Shown here: positions 45,494-54,097 of the stretch, piece after piece
Layout: the number at the start of each line of letters is the position of its first letter
Position numbering within the stretch: position 1 is the first letter of the stretch
From: Streptomyces avidinii
GTDB lineage: Bacteria; Actinomycetota; Actinomycetes; Streptomycetales; Streptomycetaceae
DNA length: 64,000 nucleotides
NCBI RefSeq assembly: GCF_014650695.1
Contig: NZ_BMVL01000002.1
Coordinates: 610,721 to 674,720 of the forward strand
Direction of reading: 5' to 3'
Program-made: the position numbers and the translations under genes
The notes under the pieces: generated by a model
Seen by the model: only the letters and a program-made list of their open reading frames with translations
Told to the model about the DNA's origin: nothing
The model's database searches: none

Positions 45494-46624
45494 TCACAGG
45501 CCGTTGACGCGGGCGATCCTCTCCACGACCAGCGGCGCGAAGTTCGTCGTGATGGCTCGGCCCGTCCTGCGGCCCAGCCGGGAGTGCTGGATTCGAACCT
45601 GTGCCAGCAGTCGGCGGCTGCGCAGCGCCATCTCCAGCTCGAACCGGGTACGGGGGTCACGCAGCCCCGCCCCGAAGAGCTTCTCCAGCTGCCGCATGCG
45701 GTACCGCACGGTCTGGGGATGCACGCTCAAGGCCTTCGCGGCCTCGGGGGCGCCACCCCCTTCGAGCCAGGCGAGGAGGGTCACCTCCAGGCGCTCGCTC
45801 TGACGTGGGGTCAAGCCGGCCAAGGGCCGCAGCGAGTGGGCGGCCAACGCGCGGGCCAGCGGTTGGTCCTGGAGGAGCAGCAGCGACGAGAGGTGGTCGT
45901 CGACGAAGACGGGCCGGGTCTCCACACTCGGGCGGGCCGGGGTCAGGGCGAGCAGGCGCAGGGCCCACCGCAGGGAGGACGCGGTGTCCGTGAGGGGAAC
46001 TTCGTGGCCCACGGCTGCGAGGCGGCCGCGCAGCGGGAGTTCCAGCGTGGCGCGGGTGTCCGGGTCCGAACCCGGGACCAAGAGACAGGGCTGGCCCGCG
46101 AACACGCCGACGAGAGGGTTGTCGAGCAAGGCCGCCAACTGCTGCGTCTCGCCGGGCGTGGCCAGTACGACGGCTCGTACGGCTGGTGGCAGCGGCCAGC
46201 CGGCCGCTTCGGCCAGCTCGGCGAGGGACCGCCCGGAGGCAGACCTGGCGTCGGTGAGCGCCTTGAACAGGTCCTGACGTGCCCGGTCGGACGGTTCGGC
46301 CGACCCGTACCAGTCCCGGTGGCCTTCCTCCTGCTCCTCCTCGGTTCTGTCCTCGCCGGCTCCCTCTGTACGGGGGTCGCCGCCGCTCGGGTTCCGGCTA
46401 CCGGGTTGCCGGTAGCCGAGGGCGGTGCACAGTGCTTTCTCCACCGAGAGCCTGAGCGCTTCGTCATCGATGGTGCCGTAGGCGTCGACATGTGCGGTGA
46501 GTGCCGGAGTCCCGCGCAGGAGCTCCTTCACTATCTCGTCGGCCAGCACGGGGAGCTCCCTGCGCAGGACGCGTGTCCACTCGCCGCGGGGGCGGGACCA
46601 GATGCGGTTCAGGAGTTCGCACAT
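45494..46624 (-). CDS. PucR-family transcriptional regulator
   Basis: A 376-residue regulator. The C-terminal PucR helix-turn-helix is clear: LEVTLLAWLEGGGAPEAAKALSVHPQTVRYRMRQLEKLFG, followed by LRDPRTRFELEMALR. The middle part is a GGDEF-related sensor region (RAVVLATPGETQQL, LLVPGSDPDTRATLEL), and the N-terminus (IVKELLRGTPALTAHVDAYG) is the usual helical cap. Residues about 80-105 are an acidic linker rich in Glu. The start is the ATG at 46624 behind GAGGAAAA. It sits 240 bases upstream of the AraC gene on the same strand. Confidence 0.9.
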   Translation of the reverse strand: MCELLNRIWSRPRGEWTRVLRRELPVLADEIVKELLRGTPALTAHVDAYGTIDDEALRLSVEKALCTALGYRQPGSRNPSGGDPRTEGAGEDRTEEEQEEGHRDWYGSAEPSDRARQDLFKALTDARSASGRSLAELAEAAGWPLPPAVRAVVLATPGETQQLAALLDNPLVGVFAGQPCLLVPGSDPDTRATLELPLRGRLAAVGHEVPLTDTASSLRWALRLLALTPARPSVETRPVFVDDHLSSLLLLQDQPLARALAAHSLRPLAGLTPRQSERLEVTLLAWLEGGGAPEAAKALSVHPQTVRYRMRQLEKLFGAGLRDPRTRFELEMALRSRRLLAQVRIQHSRLGRRTGRAITTNFAPLVVERIARVNGL

Positions 46625-47012
46625 CGTTTTCCTCGTTCATGCGGGTGAGGCCTGTCCGATGGGAAGGCAGGAAGCCGACCGCAGGACATCTGAATCGTCG
46701 ATCCTCTTGCTGGATAGGCGGGTTGATGCCTCGGTTCTGCCTCGTGGGAGCTTCGGTCCCTGCGGTCGTCCCTCAGCGGTGCCTCGTTGCTGTCGTCGGA
46801 ATGCGGGGTGACAGGCGGCAGCGCCGCGGCCTGTCATGAACCCGTCGGAAGAAGATCTTCCGGATTGTTGGATGTGTGGAGACACGCTGCGGGAAATTAT
46901 CACTTTTCGACAATTCCTGTGGAGATGCTGTGTGCCTCCAGCATGCTGCTCCTCTCGTCCCGCTACACGGCTGTCACGACGGGCCCCGCGCGGCCCTGGC
47001 GACACGGGCGGG
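46625..47012. other. 388-bp intergenic region with a lower-G+C patch
   Basis: It separates the PucR start and the ABC-F stop. The stretch 46855-46935 is clearly richer in A/T than its surroundings. On the minus strand it carries GATAAT-type hexamers that could be a promoter for the PucR gene. Short Cys-containing frames on the plus strand lack a ribosome site. No confident gene. Confidence 0.5.
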
Positions 47013-48581
47013 TCAGGGGATCGTTCGGCCGTCGCGCAGTTCCAGGTGCTCGCCCGGGAAGCGCCGGCGGAAGCCGCTGTCGTGCGAGACCGCGACCACC
47101 GCTCCCGGGTACGCCGCGAGCGCCGCCTCCAGGTCCTCGACCAGGTCGAGCGCGATGTGGTTCGTCGGCTCGTCGAGTACGAGAAGGTCCGCGGGCCGGG
47201 TCACCAGGGTCGCGATCTGCAGCCGCCGCTGCTGTCCCGCCGACAGCGCCGCGACCGGAACGTCCAGGTCCTCCTCGCGGAACAGCCCCAGCGCCAACAG
47301 CTGTTCGGCGTACTCCTCCGGCAGCCCGGGCCGCCCGGCGGCGAAAGCCGCGAGCAGCGGGAGCCGCGTGGAGCGCGCCGGCAGTTCCTGCGCCAGGTAC
47401 CCGATGCGGGCGGGCCGGCGTACCGCTCCTCTGTCCGGTTCGAGGTCGCCCGCCATGACGCGTAGCAGCGTCGTCTTGCCGGCTCCGTTCTCCCCCGTGA
47501 CCAGCAGCCGCTGTCCCGGCGTGATGGCCAACCGGCCGTCCAGGCGCAGCCGTTCACCGACCGCCACCCCGTCGAATTGGGCGAGCGGCGCATCGGCGCG
47601 CTGCCCGGCGCCGCCCGCCGGCGGGGCCGCCGTGAACCGCAGGGGCTCGGGAGGCGCCGCGACGGGGTTGCCCCGCAGCCGGGCCAGCCGCTCCCGGGCC
47701 GCCCTCACCTGCCCTCCGAGCTTCGCCTCGTGGGCGCGGCGATGCTTGCCGAAGCCCTGCCGGGGTTCCTTGCCGGTGGTGGCCATCCGTTGCGCTGCCG
47801 CCTGGAGCAGTTCCTCGGTGCGGGCGAGCTCCTGGAGCCAGTCCGCGTACTCCTGTTCCGCACGGCGGCGGGCGGCGGCCTTTGCGGCGCGGTAGCCCGG
47901 CCAGCCGTCGCCGTAGCGGTGCACGGTGCGCGCACCGCGGTCGACCTCCAGGATCGTGGTGGCGATGCGCTCCAGGAAGCCGCGGTCGTGGGTCACCGCG
48001 ACGACGGTGCCCCGATGTGCGCGCAGGTACTCCTCCAGCCAGCGCACCGCCGCGGCGTCGAGGTGGTTCGTCGGCTCGTCGAGGAGGAGCAGCTCGGGGG
48101 CGGCGGCCAGCACGCAGGCGAGCGCGAGCCTCGACTGCTCGCCTCCGGAGAGCGAGCCGAGGAGGCGGTCGCGGGTGATCCCGGCGAGGCCGAGGCCGTG
48201 CAGGGCGGCGTCGACGCGGGCATCCGCCTCGTATCCGCCGCGCTCCTCGTAGGCGATCAGCAGCTCGCCGTAGGCGTCGAGTTCGTCCTGCGGCGCCCCG
48301 GCGAGACCCTGCTCCGCCGCACGCAGCCGGTGTTCCATGTCGCGCAGTTCGGCGAGGGCGAGATCGACCGCGTCCTGGACGGTGCGGTCCGGGTCGAGGT
48401 CGAGGGTCTGGGCGAGGTGGCCGGTACCGCCGGGGAAGGTGACGGTGACCTGCCCGGCGTCCGGCACCTCGGCCCCGGCGAGCAGCCGCAGCAGCGTGGA
48501 CTTGCCGGAGCCGTTCTCGCCGATGACTGCGGCCTTCTCACCCGGCCGAACGGTGAAGGAGACCTGGTCGAGGACGGTCCG
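47013..48581 (-). pseudogene. ABC-F ATPase gene without a start codon (5' end replaced by luxR 3' end)
   Basis: Two tandem ATPase domains without membrane helices define the ABC-F class, which dislodges antibiotics from ribosomes or acts in translation. Domain 1 has GENGSGKST, LSGGEQSR and LLLLDEPTNHLD; domain 2 has GENGAGKT, LSAGQQRR and LLVLDEPTNHIALD, joined by an Arg/Gln-rich linker. Homology begins at VRTVLDQVSF (48581), but the open frame upstream has no ATG, GTG or TTG before it becomes the end of the regulator in another frame. The first in-frame start, GTG 48467, lies after Walker A of domain 1. The first 20 or so residues were probably lost in a deletion joining two genes. Confidence 0.7.
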
Positions 48582-49566
48582 GACCGCCGGATCCCGCGAA
48601 GCGCCCTCCCCGCGCCTCGGGCTCGCCGTCCGGCTCCGGGCGCGGTTGCAGCCAGCCGCGAATGGCGGCCTGGACGCCGGCCTGGAAGCGGGTGTCGGCG
48701 CCGAGTTCCTCCAGCATGCGGGTGATCCGCCGGCGGGCGGTGTGCACGTGCACTCCGAGCCGGCGCGCGATGGTCTCGTCCTTCAGGCCGGAGGCGAGCA
48801 GCCCGAGCAGTTCCCGCTCGTCCGAGGTGAGGGGGCTGCCGGGACTGCCGACGGGGGTGGCGCGCGCCCACAGCGACTCGAACAACGGCAGCGCGGCCCG
48901 GTGCAGCAGGGATTCGCCGAACACCAGGGCCGCTCCACCGGATCCGTCGTCGTTCCCGGGCGGCGGTGGCAGTAGGCAGGTCCGCCGGTCCACGAGGACC
49001 AGGTCAGTGGGCAGGCGCCGGCCGATCCTGGCCTGGAGGCCGAGTCGGGTGAGGGCGATCAGCTCCCTCGCCCGGTCCGGGAAGTCGGTGCCGCGCCGGT
49101 CGGTGACGGTCCGTACGGCGACGCCGCGCGCCAGCAGGCGGCGGAGGCGGTCCCGGACGACCTCCCCGGCCTCTCCCGCCCCTCCCACCTCTCCGGCACC
49201 CTCGCCGCCGGGCGCCGCCTCCGGTGCCTGCGGTGCCTGCGCCGTGCGGTCGAGTATCAGCACCTCCGTCTCGGCGGCGTCGAGCATGGCCTCCAGGCGG
49301 GCCCCGACCTCTTCGAGGCCCGTGAGGATCTCGATGCCGGCCGGGGGTTCGGGGGGCCTCGGGGGCTGCGGCGGAAGCCGGTGGGCCAGCCGGTCGGCGT
49401 AGGAGCGCAGGGACTTCAGGTCCGCCGACTCCTGGTGCAGCAGGGCCTGCCGGCGCTGGATGAGTACGCGCAGCAGGTCGGCCGGGTCGGCGGCCGTGTG
49501 GATCACCGGCCTGCTGTCGTCCTGCGTGCGGGCGGGAGTCCGGTCGTGCGGGTCGGTTTCGATCAT
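48538..49566 (-). CDS. LuxR/TrmB-type regulator, divergent from M4 protease, with run-on C-terminus
   Basis: A 342-residue regulator. The C-terminal LuxR helix-turn-helix is LTSDERELLGLLASGLKDETIARRLG, then HTARRRITRMLEELGADTRFQAG. The middle is a phospholipase-D-like sensor (IEILTGLEEVGARLEAMLD, VLVDRRTCLLPP) similar to the regulator at 42392. A Gly/Glu-rich linker lies at about 115-145. Homologous regulators end near AAIRGWLQ; here the frame continues about 35 Pro/Arg-rich residues into the ABC-F gene. The start is the ATG at 49566, 7 bases after CAAAAT, with TTGTGG 18 bases further up: a good promoter for a leaderless mRNA. ATG 49611 is the alternative. Confidence 0.8.
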   Translation of the reverse strand: MIETDPHDRTPARTQDDSRPVIHTAADPADLLRVLIQRRQALLHQESADLKSLRSYADRLAHRLPPQPPRPPEPPAGIEILTGLEEVGARLEAMLDAAETEVLILDRTAQAPQAPEAAPGGEGAGEVGGAGEAGEVVRDRLRRLLARGVAVRTVTDRRGTDFPDRARELIALTRLGLQARIGRRLPTDLVLVDRRTCLLPPPPGNDDGSGGAALVFGESLLHRAALPLFESLWARATPVGSPGSPLTSDERELLGLLASGLKDETIARRLGVHVHTARRRITRMLEELGADTRFQAGVQAAIRGWLQPRPEPDGEPEARGGRFAGSGGPDRPRPGLLHRSAG

Positions 49567-49715
49567 GCCGGGGATTTTGACCGCCTTCACAGAGCCCCCA
49601 CAAGTGTGCATGGCCACTTCTGAGGGGGGCTCGGCTCTGGTCCGGAGCCGCCCGCGGCGCTTGCATGGCGGCGACTCACAGCAACGCATCAGGCACTCAT
49701 GGTTGAGGAGACCCC

Positions 49716-52565
49716 TTGTCAGAGTTCAGCGCAGGTTCGTCGGCGCCCACCCCTGCCGCACGACGGATATGGCGGAAAGAACTCCGCTCCGCCGGAGGAA
49801 TAGCGGTTCTGCTGGCCGCCGCAATGACCTTGCAAGCGTCGCCGGCATGGGCCGCGGACCCCGGCCCCTCGAACGCCGTCCCCGGCCAGGACACCGCGAC
49901 CCCGGTGCTCGTCGAGGGCATACGGGAGCCCGTGGACGCCAAGGCCGCCCCGGCCGACGCGGCACGCCAGCACCTCGCCGCGAACAAGAGCCGCTACCGG
50001 ATCCCCCGGGCGGGCAGCGACCTCGTCCCCCTGGCGGCGACGGCCACCGGCTCCAAGGACGAGACGGTGCGCCTGCAGCAGAAGCACCGCGGTGTCGACG
50101 TCCTGGGCGGCCAGTACGTCGTGCGCATGCAGAAGCAGGACGGCAAGCGGGTGGTCACCGGCACCTCGGGGCACTACTTCACCGCCCTGAGCACCGACGT
50201 CACGCCCCAGGTCGCCGAGGACGTGGCGGTCCGCCGCGCCGTGGCCGCCACGGCCCGCCGGCTGGGAGCGGCACTCGGCAAGAGCCAGGCGCCCCGGTCC
50301 GAGTCCGGTGATCCGGCGGCCACCGGCATGACCGGTGAGGCCAGGGGCCTGGTCGTGCTGCCCAAGGGGGCCGGCGTCCTCGCCTACCGCGTCACCGTGC
50401 GCGGCACCGCCCCCGGCACCGGGGCCCCGGTCGTGGACGAGGTGTACGTGGATGCCCGCTCGGGCTACCCGGCGCTCCAGTACAGCGCACTGAAGACGAT
50501 GGCGGCCCCGGAGGCCCGGGCGGCCGGCGAGGCCGCCGAGGGCCCGACGGCGGACGGCCCGCCGGCCGCGCCGGCGAACCTGGTTCCGGAGACCGGGTCC
50601 GGGGCTCGGCTCAGCGGCGCCGCGACCTCACTGGACATCGCCTACGACCCGGCGGCCGGCAGCTACCTCCTCGCGGACGCGGGCCGCATGCGCGCCACCA
50701 CCAAGAGCCTGCTGGCCACGTGGGACGCCCGTGGCAAGTCCGTGTCGGAGACCTCGGGCAGGTGGCCCGCCGGCCTCACGATGTTCACCTCCCCGAACAC
50801 CGCCTTCGGCGCCGCCGCCACGGACTCGGGAGCCGTGGACGCCCACTGGAACGCGGGCCAGGTCTACGACTTCTACAAGAAGAACCTCGGGCGCGACAGC
50901 CTCGACGGGAGTGGCGGGGCCGTCAACTCCCTGGTCGGCGTGACGTACTACGGCCAGCCCTACGCCAACGCGTTCTGGGACGGCACCAAGATGGTCTACG
51001 GCATCGGGGACTCCGAGTTCAAGCCGATGTCGGCCGACACGGACGTCGTCGGCCACGAGATGACCCACGGGGTGATCGAGCACACGGCGAACCTGGTCTA
51101 CGCGGGCCAGTCCGGCGCCCTGAACGAGGCCCTGGCCGACTACTTCGGCAACGCGATCGACGTCACCGCGAGCGGGACGCCGATGAGCGCCCCGACCGCC
51201 GGCCTGATCGGCGAGGACCTGTGCCGCACGAAGGCGGCCGCCGACTGCGCCCTGCGCGACCTCAACGACGGGGCCACCACCTCGAAGAGCTTCCTGGGCG
51301 TTTCGTTTGCCACCGACAACGGCGGGGTGCACCTCAACTCGACTATCTTCTCAGGCGCGTTGTGGGACATGCGCGAGGACCTGGGCGGTGAACTGGCCGA
51401 CAGGATCGTGTACAAGGCCGTCACCGAGTACATGACGCCGATCGACGGGTTCACCGAGGCCCGGGGCGCGGTCCTCGCCGCGGCCAAGGCGCTGGGCGCG
51501 ACCTCCGGCCAGCAGAACGCGGTCAAGCGGTCGTTCAACGCCCACGGCATCGTCCCGGGCTGGGAGCTGGCCCTCGGCGTCGACACCGACACCCTCTTCG
51601 GCAAGCTGAACACCATCGACTCCGGGGTGGGTGCGGGCGGAGGCTGGTGGACGGCCTCCAAGTCCAACGACGACGGTTCCGAGCCCTACTCGGTCTACGC
51701 CGGCCGGCTGGACGGCAAGGGCGCCCCGAAGGTGATCAGCCCCAACGACGGCCGCTACCACACCGCCCCGGCCACCGACGGCAAGACCGTGGTGTGGACG
51801 GCGTACGGCCCGACCTCGGTCGACGTCCTCTCCCGTCCCGTCGCGGGCGGCCCGGTCAAGACCCTCTACAGCTCGATGACCGGCGTCGCGGGCCTGCGGG
51901 TGGAGAAGAACACCGTCGTGTTCGAGGAGTACGACATCCTCGGCGGCCGGCACGTCGGCTACATGCGGCCCACCGACAAGGCCCCGGTCTTCACCGACGG
52001 ACGGAAGTGGAACACCCTGACCGCCCTCCCCTCCATCAGCGACAACAAGATCGCCTACGCGAAGCTGTACCCGCAGGGCGGCTCCTACCGGCTGGGCGTG
52101 GAGGTCGTCGACCTCGCCACCGGCAAGGCGGTGCTGACCGAGCAGCTCGACGAGCCGGTGAGCCTCGGCCAGACCGGCATCAACGGCAAGAACGTGTTCT
52201 GGCTGGCCGACACCGACGAGAGCGACGGCGGTCTGACGTCGGTGATCAGCTCCGGCCTGGACGGCCGCGGCGCCTTCATCGTCAGCAGCGAGCACAAGCC
52301 GGGCGCCTTCATCGCCTCCGACCTGACGGTCTCGCAGGACGCGCTGACCCTCGTCGCCCAGACGCCCGACACGCGGTACCGCAACGAGTCGCTCTCCAAG
52401 CTGTGGCAGCTGACCACGGACGGCTCCCGCCGCGAGCGGGTCTCCTGCAACCGCGGTGAGCAGAACTACCCGGCGGCCGGCGCGGGCCGCCAGGTAGCCT
52501 GGCTGGACGCGACCACCGGCTCCACCGACCTGGTGGTCCGGGAGCGCCCGGCCGGCACCTGCTGA
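49716..52565 (+). CDS. secreted M4 (thermolysin-like) neutral metalloprotease
   Basis: A 949-residue exported zinc protease. The signal peptide spans about residues 20-47 (AVLLAAAMTLQASPAWA). An FTP/PepSY propeptide runs to about 230. The zinc site is VVGHEMTHG (His447, Glu448, His451) with Glu471 in LNEALADYFGN as third ligand. The catalytic His region is DNGGVHLNSTIFS. The last 320 residues are an extra beta-propeller-like domain (WTASKSNDDGSEPYSVYAGRL, TVVWTAYGP, NVFWLADTDESDG). The start is the TTG at 49716 with GAGGAG 5 bases ahead. The LuxR-type gene is divergent and may control it. A terminator follows. Confidence 0.93.
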   Translation: MSEFSAGSSAPTPAARRIWRKELRSAGGIAVLLAAAMTLQASPAWAADPGPSNAVPGQDTATPVLVEGIREPVDAKAAPADAARQHLAANKSRYRIPRAGSDLVPLAATATGSKDETVRLQQKHRGVDVLGGQYVVRMQKQDGKRVVTGTSGHYFTALSTDVTPQVAEDVAVRRAVAATARRLGAALGKSQAPRSESGDPAATGMTGEARGLVVLPKGAGVLAYRVTVRGTAPGTGAPVVDEVYVDARSGYPALQYSALKTMAAPEARAAGEAAEGPTADGPPAAPANLVPETGSGARLSGAATSLDIAYDPAAGSYLLADAGRMRATTKSLLATWDARGKSVSETSGRWPAGLTMFTSPNTAFGAAATDSGAVDAHWNAGQVYDFYKKNLGRDSLDGSGGAVNSLVGVTYYGQPYANAFWDGTKMVYGIGDSEFKPMSADTDVVGHEMTHGVIEHTANLVYAGQSGALNEALADYFGNAIDVTASGTPMSAPTAGLIGEDLCRTKAAADCALRDLNDGATTSKSFLGVSFATDNGGVHLNSTIFSGALWDMREDLGGELADRIVYKAVTEYMTPIDGFTEARGAVLAAAKALGATSGQQNAVKRSFNAHGIVPGWELALGVDTDTLFGKLNTIDSGVGAGGGWWTASKSNDDGSEPYSVYAGRLDGKGAPKVISPNDGRYHTAPATDGKTVVWTAYGPTSVDVLSRPVAGGPVKTLYSSMTGVAGLRVEKNTVVFEEYDILGGRHVGYMRPTDKAPVFTDGRKWNTLTALPSISDNKIAYAKLYPQGGSYRLGVEVVDLATGKAVLTEQLDEPVSLGQTGINGKNVFWLADTDESDGGLTSVISSGLDGRGAFIVSSEHKPGAFIASDLTVSQDALTLVAQTPDTRYRNESLSKLWQLTTDGSRRERVSCNRGEQNYPAAGAGRQVAWLDATTGSTDLVVRERPAGTC

Positions 52566-52580
52566 TCCCTACCGACGAAC

Positions 52581-52613
52581 GACGGGGCCGACGGTCGTAC
52601 CGCCGGCCCCGTC
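52581..52613 (+). terminator. terminator hairpin after M4 protease
   Basis: A 10-bp stem (GACGGGGCCG at 52581 with CGGCCCCGTC ending 52613) lies 16 bases after the stop codon. Confidence 0.75.
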
Positions 52614-52678
52614 CGCGTCCCCGCCCCACGACGGGCTGCGCACCCTCCGGCCGAGGCATCGATAGGGAGGGAGTCGGG

Positions 52679-53026
52679 ATGACGCTCGTCATCGAACTGC
52701 GGCGCGGAGTCCTGGCCTCCCGGACCGGACGGAAGCCAGGGCCGCGTCCGGCAGCGGGGACGCTGGAGCGGACAGTCGTCGATGACGAGTTCTGGACGGC
52801 TCTCGAAAGGCTGGGCCGACACCGGCTGACCACCCTGGCCGACGTCGATCCTTACGGGAACACCGTGCTGCGCGGTCAGGCAGTGGAGCGGATGGTGCGG
52901 GAACTGGAGAGTTCGGATCTCGCTCGGTTGAAGGGCGTCGGGCACGAGGCGATGACGGCCCTGTTGGCCTGGGGCCTGCGCTGCCGTTCGGACAGCAGCC
53001 TGCGCATTGCCTTCTCGGGCGACTAG
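52679..53026 (+). CDS. small protein of unknown function
   Basis: A 115-residue protein that I do not recognise. It starts with a basic segment (VIELRRGVLASRTGRKPGPRP), followed by helical stretches (DEFWTALERLGRHRLTTLADVDPYGN, VERMVRELESSDLARLKGVG). It appears cytoplasmic. The ATG at 52679 follows a good GGGAGGG. It lies alone between the protease terminator and the DinB gene, with G/C-ending codon usage consistent with a real gene. Confidence 0.65.
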   Translation: MTLVIELRRGVLASRTGRKPGPRPAAGTLERTVVDDEFWTALERLGRHRLTTLADVDPYGNTVLRGQAVERMVRELESSDLARLKGVGHEAMTALLAWGLRCRSDSSLRIAFSGD

Positions 53027-53167
53027 GGCCTGCTCGGCGGAACATGCCGGGCGGCCCACCGGCGCTGAATCGCTGTAGCGACCCGCCGACAACGAGCTGG
53101 GTGGAACAGGTTGGGCCCGTCGAAAAATACTTCGACATCGGTCGCGTGATCGGGGACGCTTCGCGCG

Positions 53168-53674
53168 ATGACCAGAATCGACGACACACCGTCCGCGTGG
53201 GACGAGCGCACCCAGCTCACCACGTTTCTCGACTACACACGTGACACCGCCCGGGCCAAGTGCGATGGCGTCTCCGCGGAGAACGCCCGCAAGGCGCTCC
53301 TGCCGGGCTCACCGCTGATGACCATGAGCGGATTGATCAACCACCTCCGCTGGGTCGAGTACCACTGGTTCCAGGTGGTCTTCCTCGGCGAGGAAGACCG
53401 GGGCCCCTGGACCGATGAGGACCCCGACCGCGAGATGCGCATCGCCGTCGACTTCCCGCTCACGCAGTTGCTCGACGAATACGCCGAACAGAGCGCCCGC
53501 TACCGCGAACTGGTCGCCGGGCACAGCCTGGACGCCCAGGCCAAGGGAGCCGTCCGCGACGGTCTCCATGTCGACCTGCGCTGGATCCTCCTTCACCTCA
53601 CCGAGGAGACGGCCCGCCACAACGGCCACCTGGACATCCTGCGCGAGATGCTCGACGGCCGGACCGGCAACTAG
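53168..53674 (+). CDS. DinB-superfamily (DUF664) protein
   Basis: A 168-residue four-helix-bundle protein of the DinB/mycothiol-dependent transferase group. The metal-binding histidines appear in INHLRWVEYHWFQ and at the C-terminus in EETARHNGHLDILREMLDG, the standard arrangement. Such enzymes use mycothiol in detoxification in actinobacteria. The start is the ATG at 53168, with no strong ribosome site. It converges with the decayed barstar region. Confidence 0.88.
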   Translation: MTRIDDTPSAWDERTQLTTFLDYTRDTARAKCDGVSAENARKALLPGSPLMTMSGLINHLRWVEYHWFQVVFLGEEDRGPWTDEDPDREMRIAVDFPLTQLLDEYAEQSARYRELVAGHSLDAQAKGAVRDGLHVDLRWILLHLTEETARHNGHLDILREMLDGRTGN

Positions 53675-53759
53675 ACCCGGCGGAGCCAGAGTCAAATCAA
53701 GGCGACGGTGACGGTGACGGTGCCGTGGAGGAGTACGCCTTGTCGCCGCCGAGGACGAT

Positions 53760-54097
53760 GCCCTCTGTTCCCCGCATGACTGCAGCCGTCCCTGCAGGGA
53801 CGGCACGGCTGCTTCGTCACAGGACATGACGACCACGAGCCTGCCGAGTTCGATGCCCTCGGGCCGCTGTATGCAGGACCATCGCTGTCCTGCCCACAGC
53901 AGGGTGTCGAAGAGCAGCCGCTGTTCGCAGGGGTCGCCCGCAAGTGCCTCATCCGCGGCTTCCACGATCAGTACGCAGTGGTCCACCGACAGCCACGGCA
54001 GGTCGCCCAGACAGTCGGAGAGGGCATTCCAGTTCCGTCCGAGGCAGTCCGGCCGTTTCAGTCGGTCGTAGAACCGTTGGACGACGCTGTCCAGGCG
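53760..54097 (-). pseudogene. barstar-like (ribonuclease inhibitor) gene remnant fused to galK end
   Basis: The frame reads RLDSVVQRFYDRLKRPDCLG, then RNWNALSDCLGDLPWL, HCVLIVEAADEAL and LLFDTLLWAGQRW, a clear barstar-family core (GRNWNALxDCL). No start codon precedes it: its 5' end overlaps the last 40 bases of galK in another frame. Near 53790 the reading loses homology and no own stop follows, although a neighbouring frame ends at about 53694. Barstar proteins neutralise barnase-type RNases; no cognate RNase gene is present. Both ends are damaged. Confidence 0.65.

Noticed and set aside
45585..45605. GGATTCGAACC, the reverse complement of a tRNA T-arm
   Set aside because: It lies inside the intact PucR coding sequence, and no acceptor, D-arm or anticodon arm can be folded around it.
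46836..46960. Short plus-strand frame with several Cys residues, considered as a peptide precursor
   Set aside because: No ribosome site, no leader or cleavage motif, and no modifying enzyme nearby.
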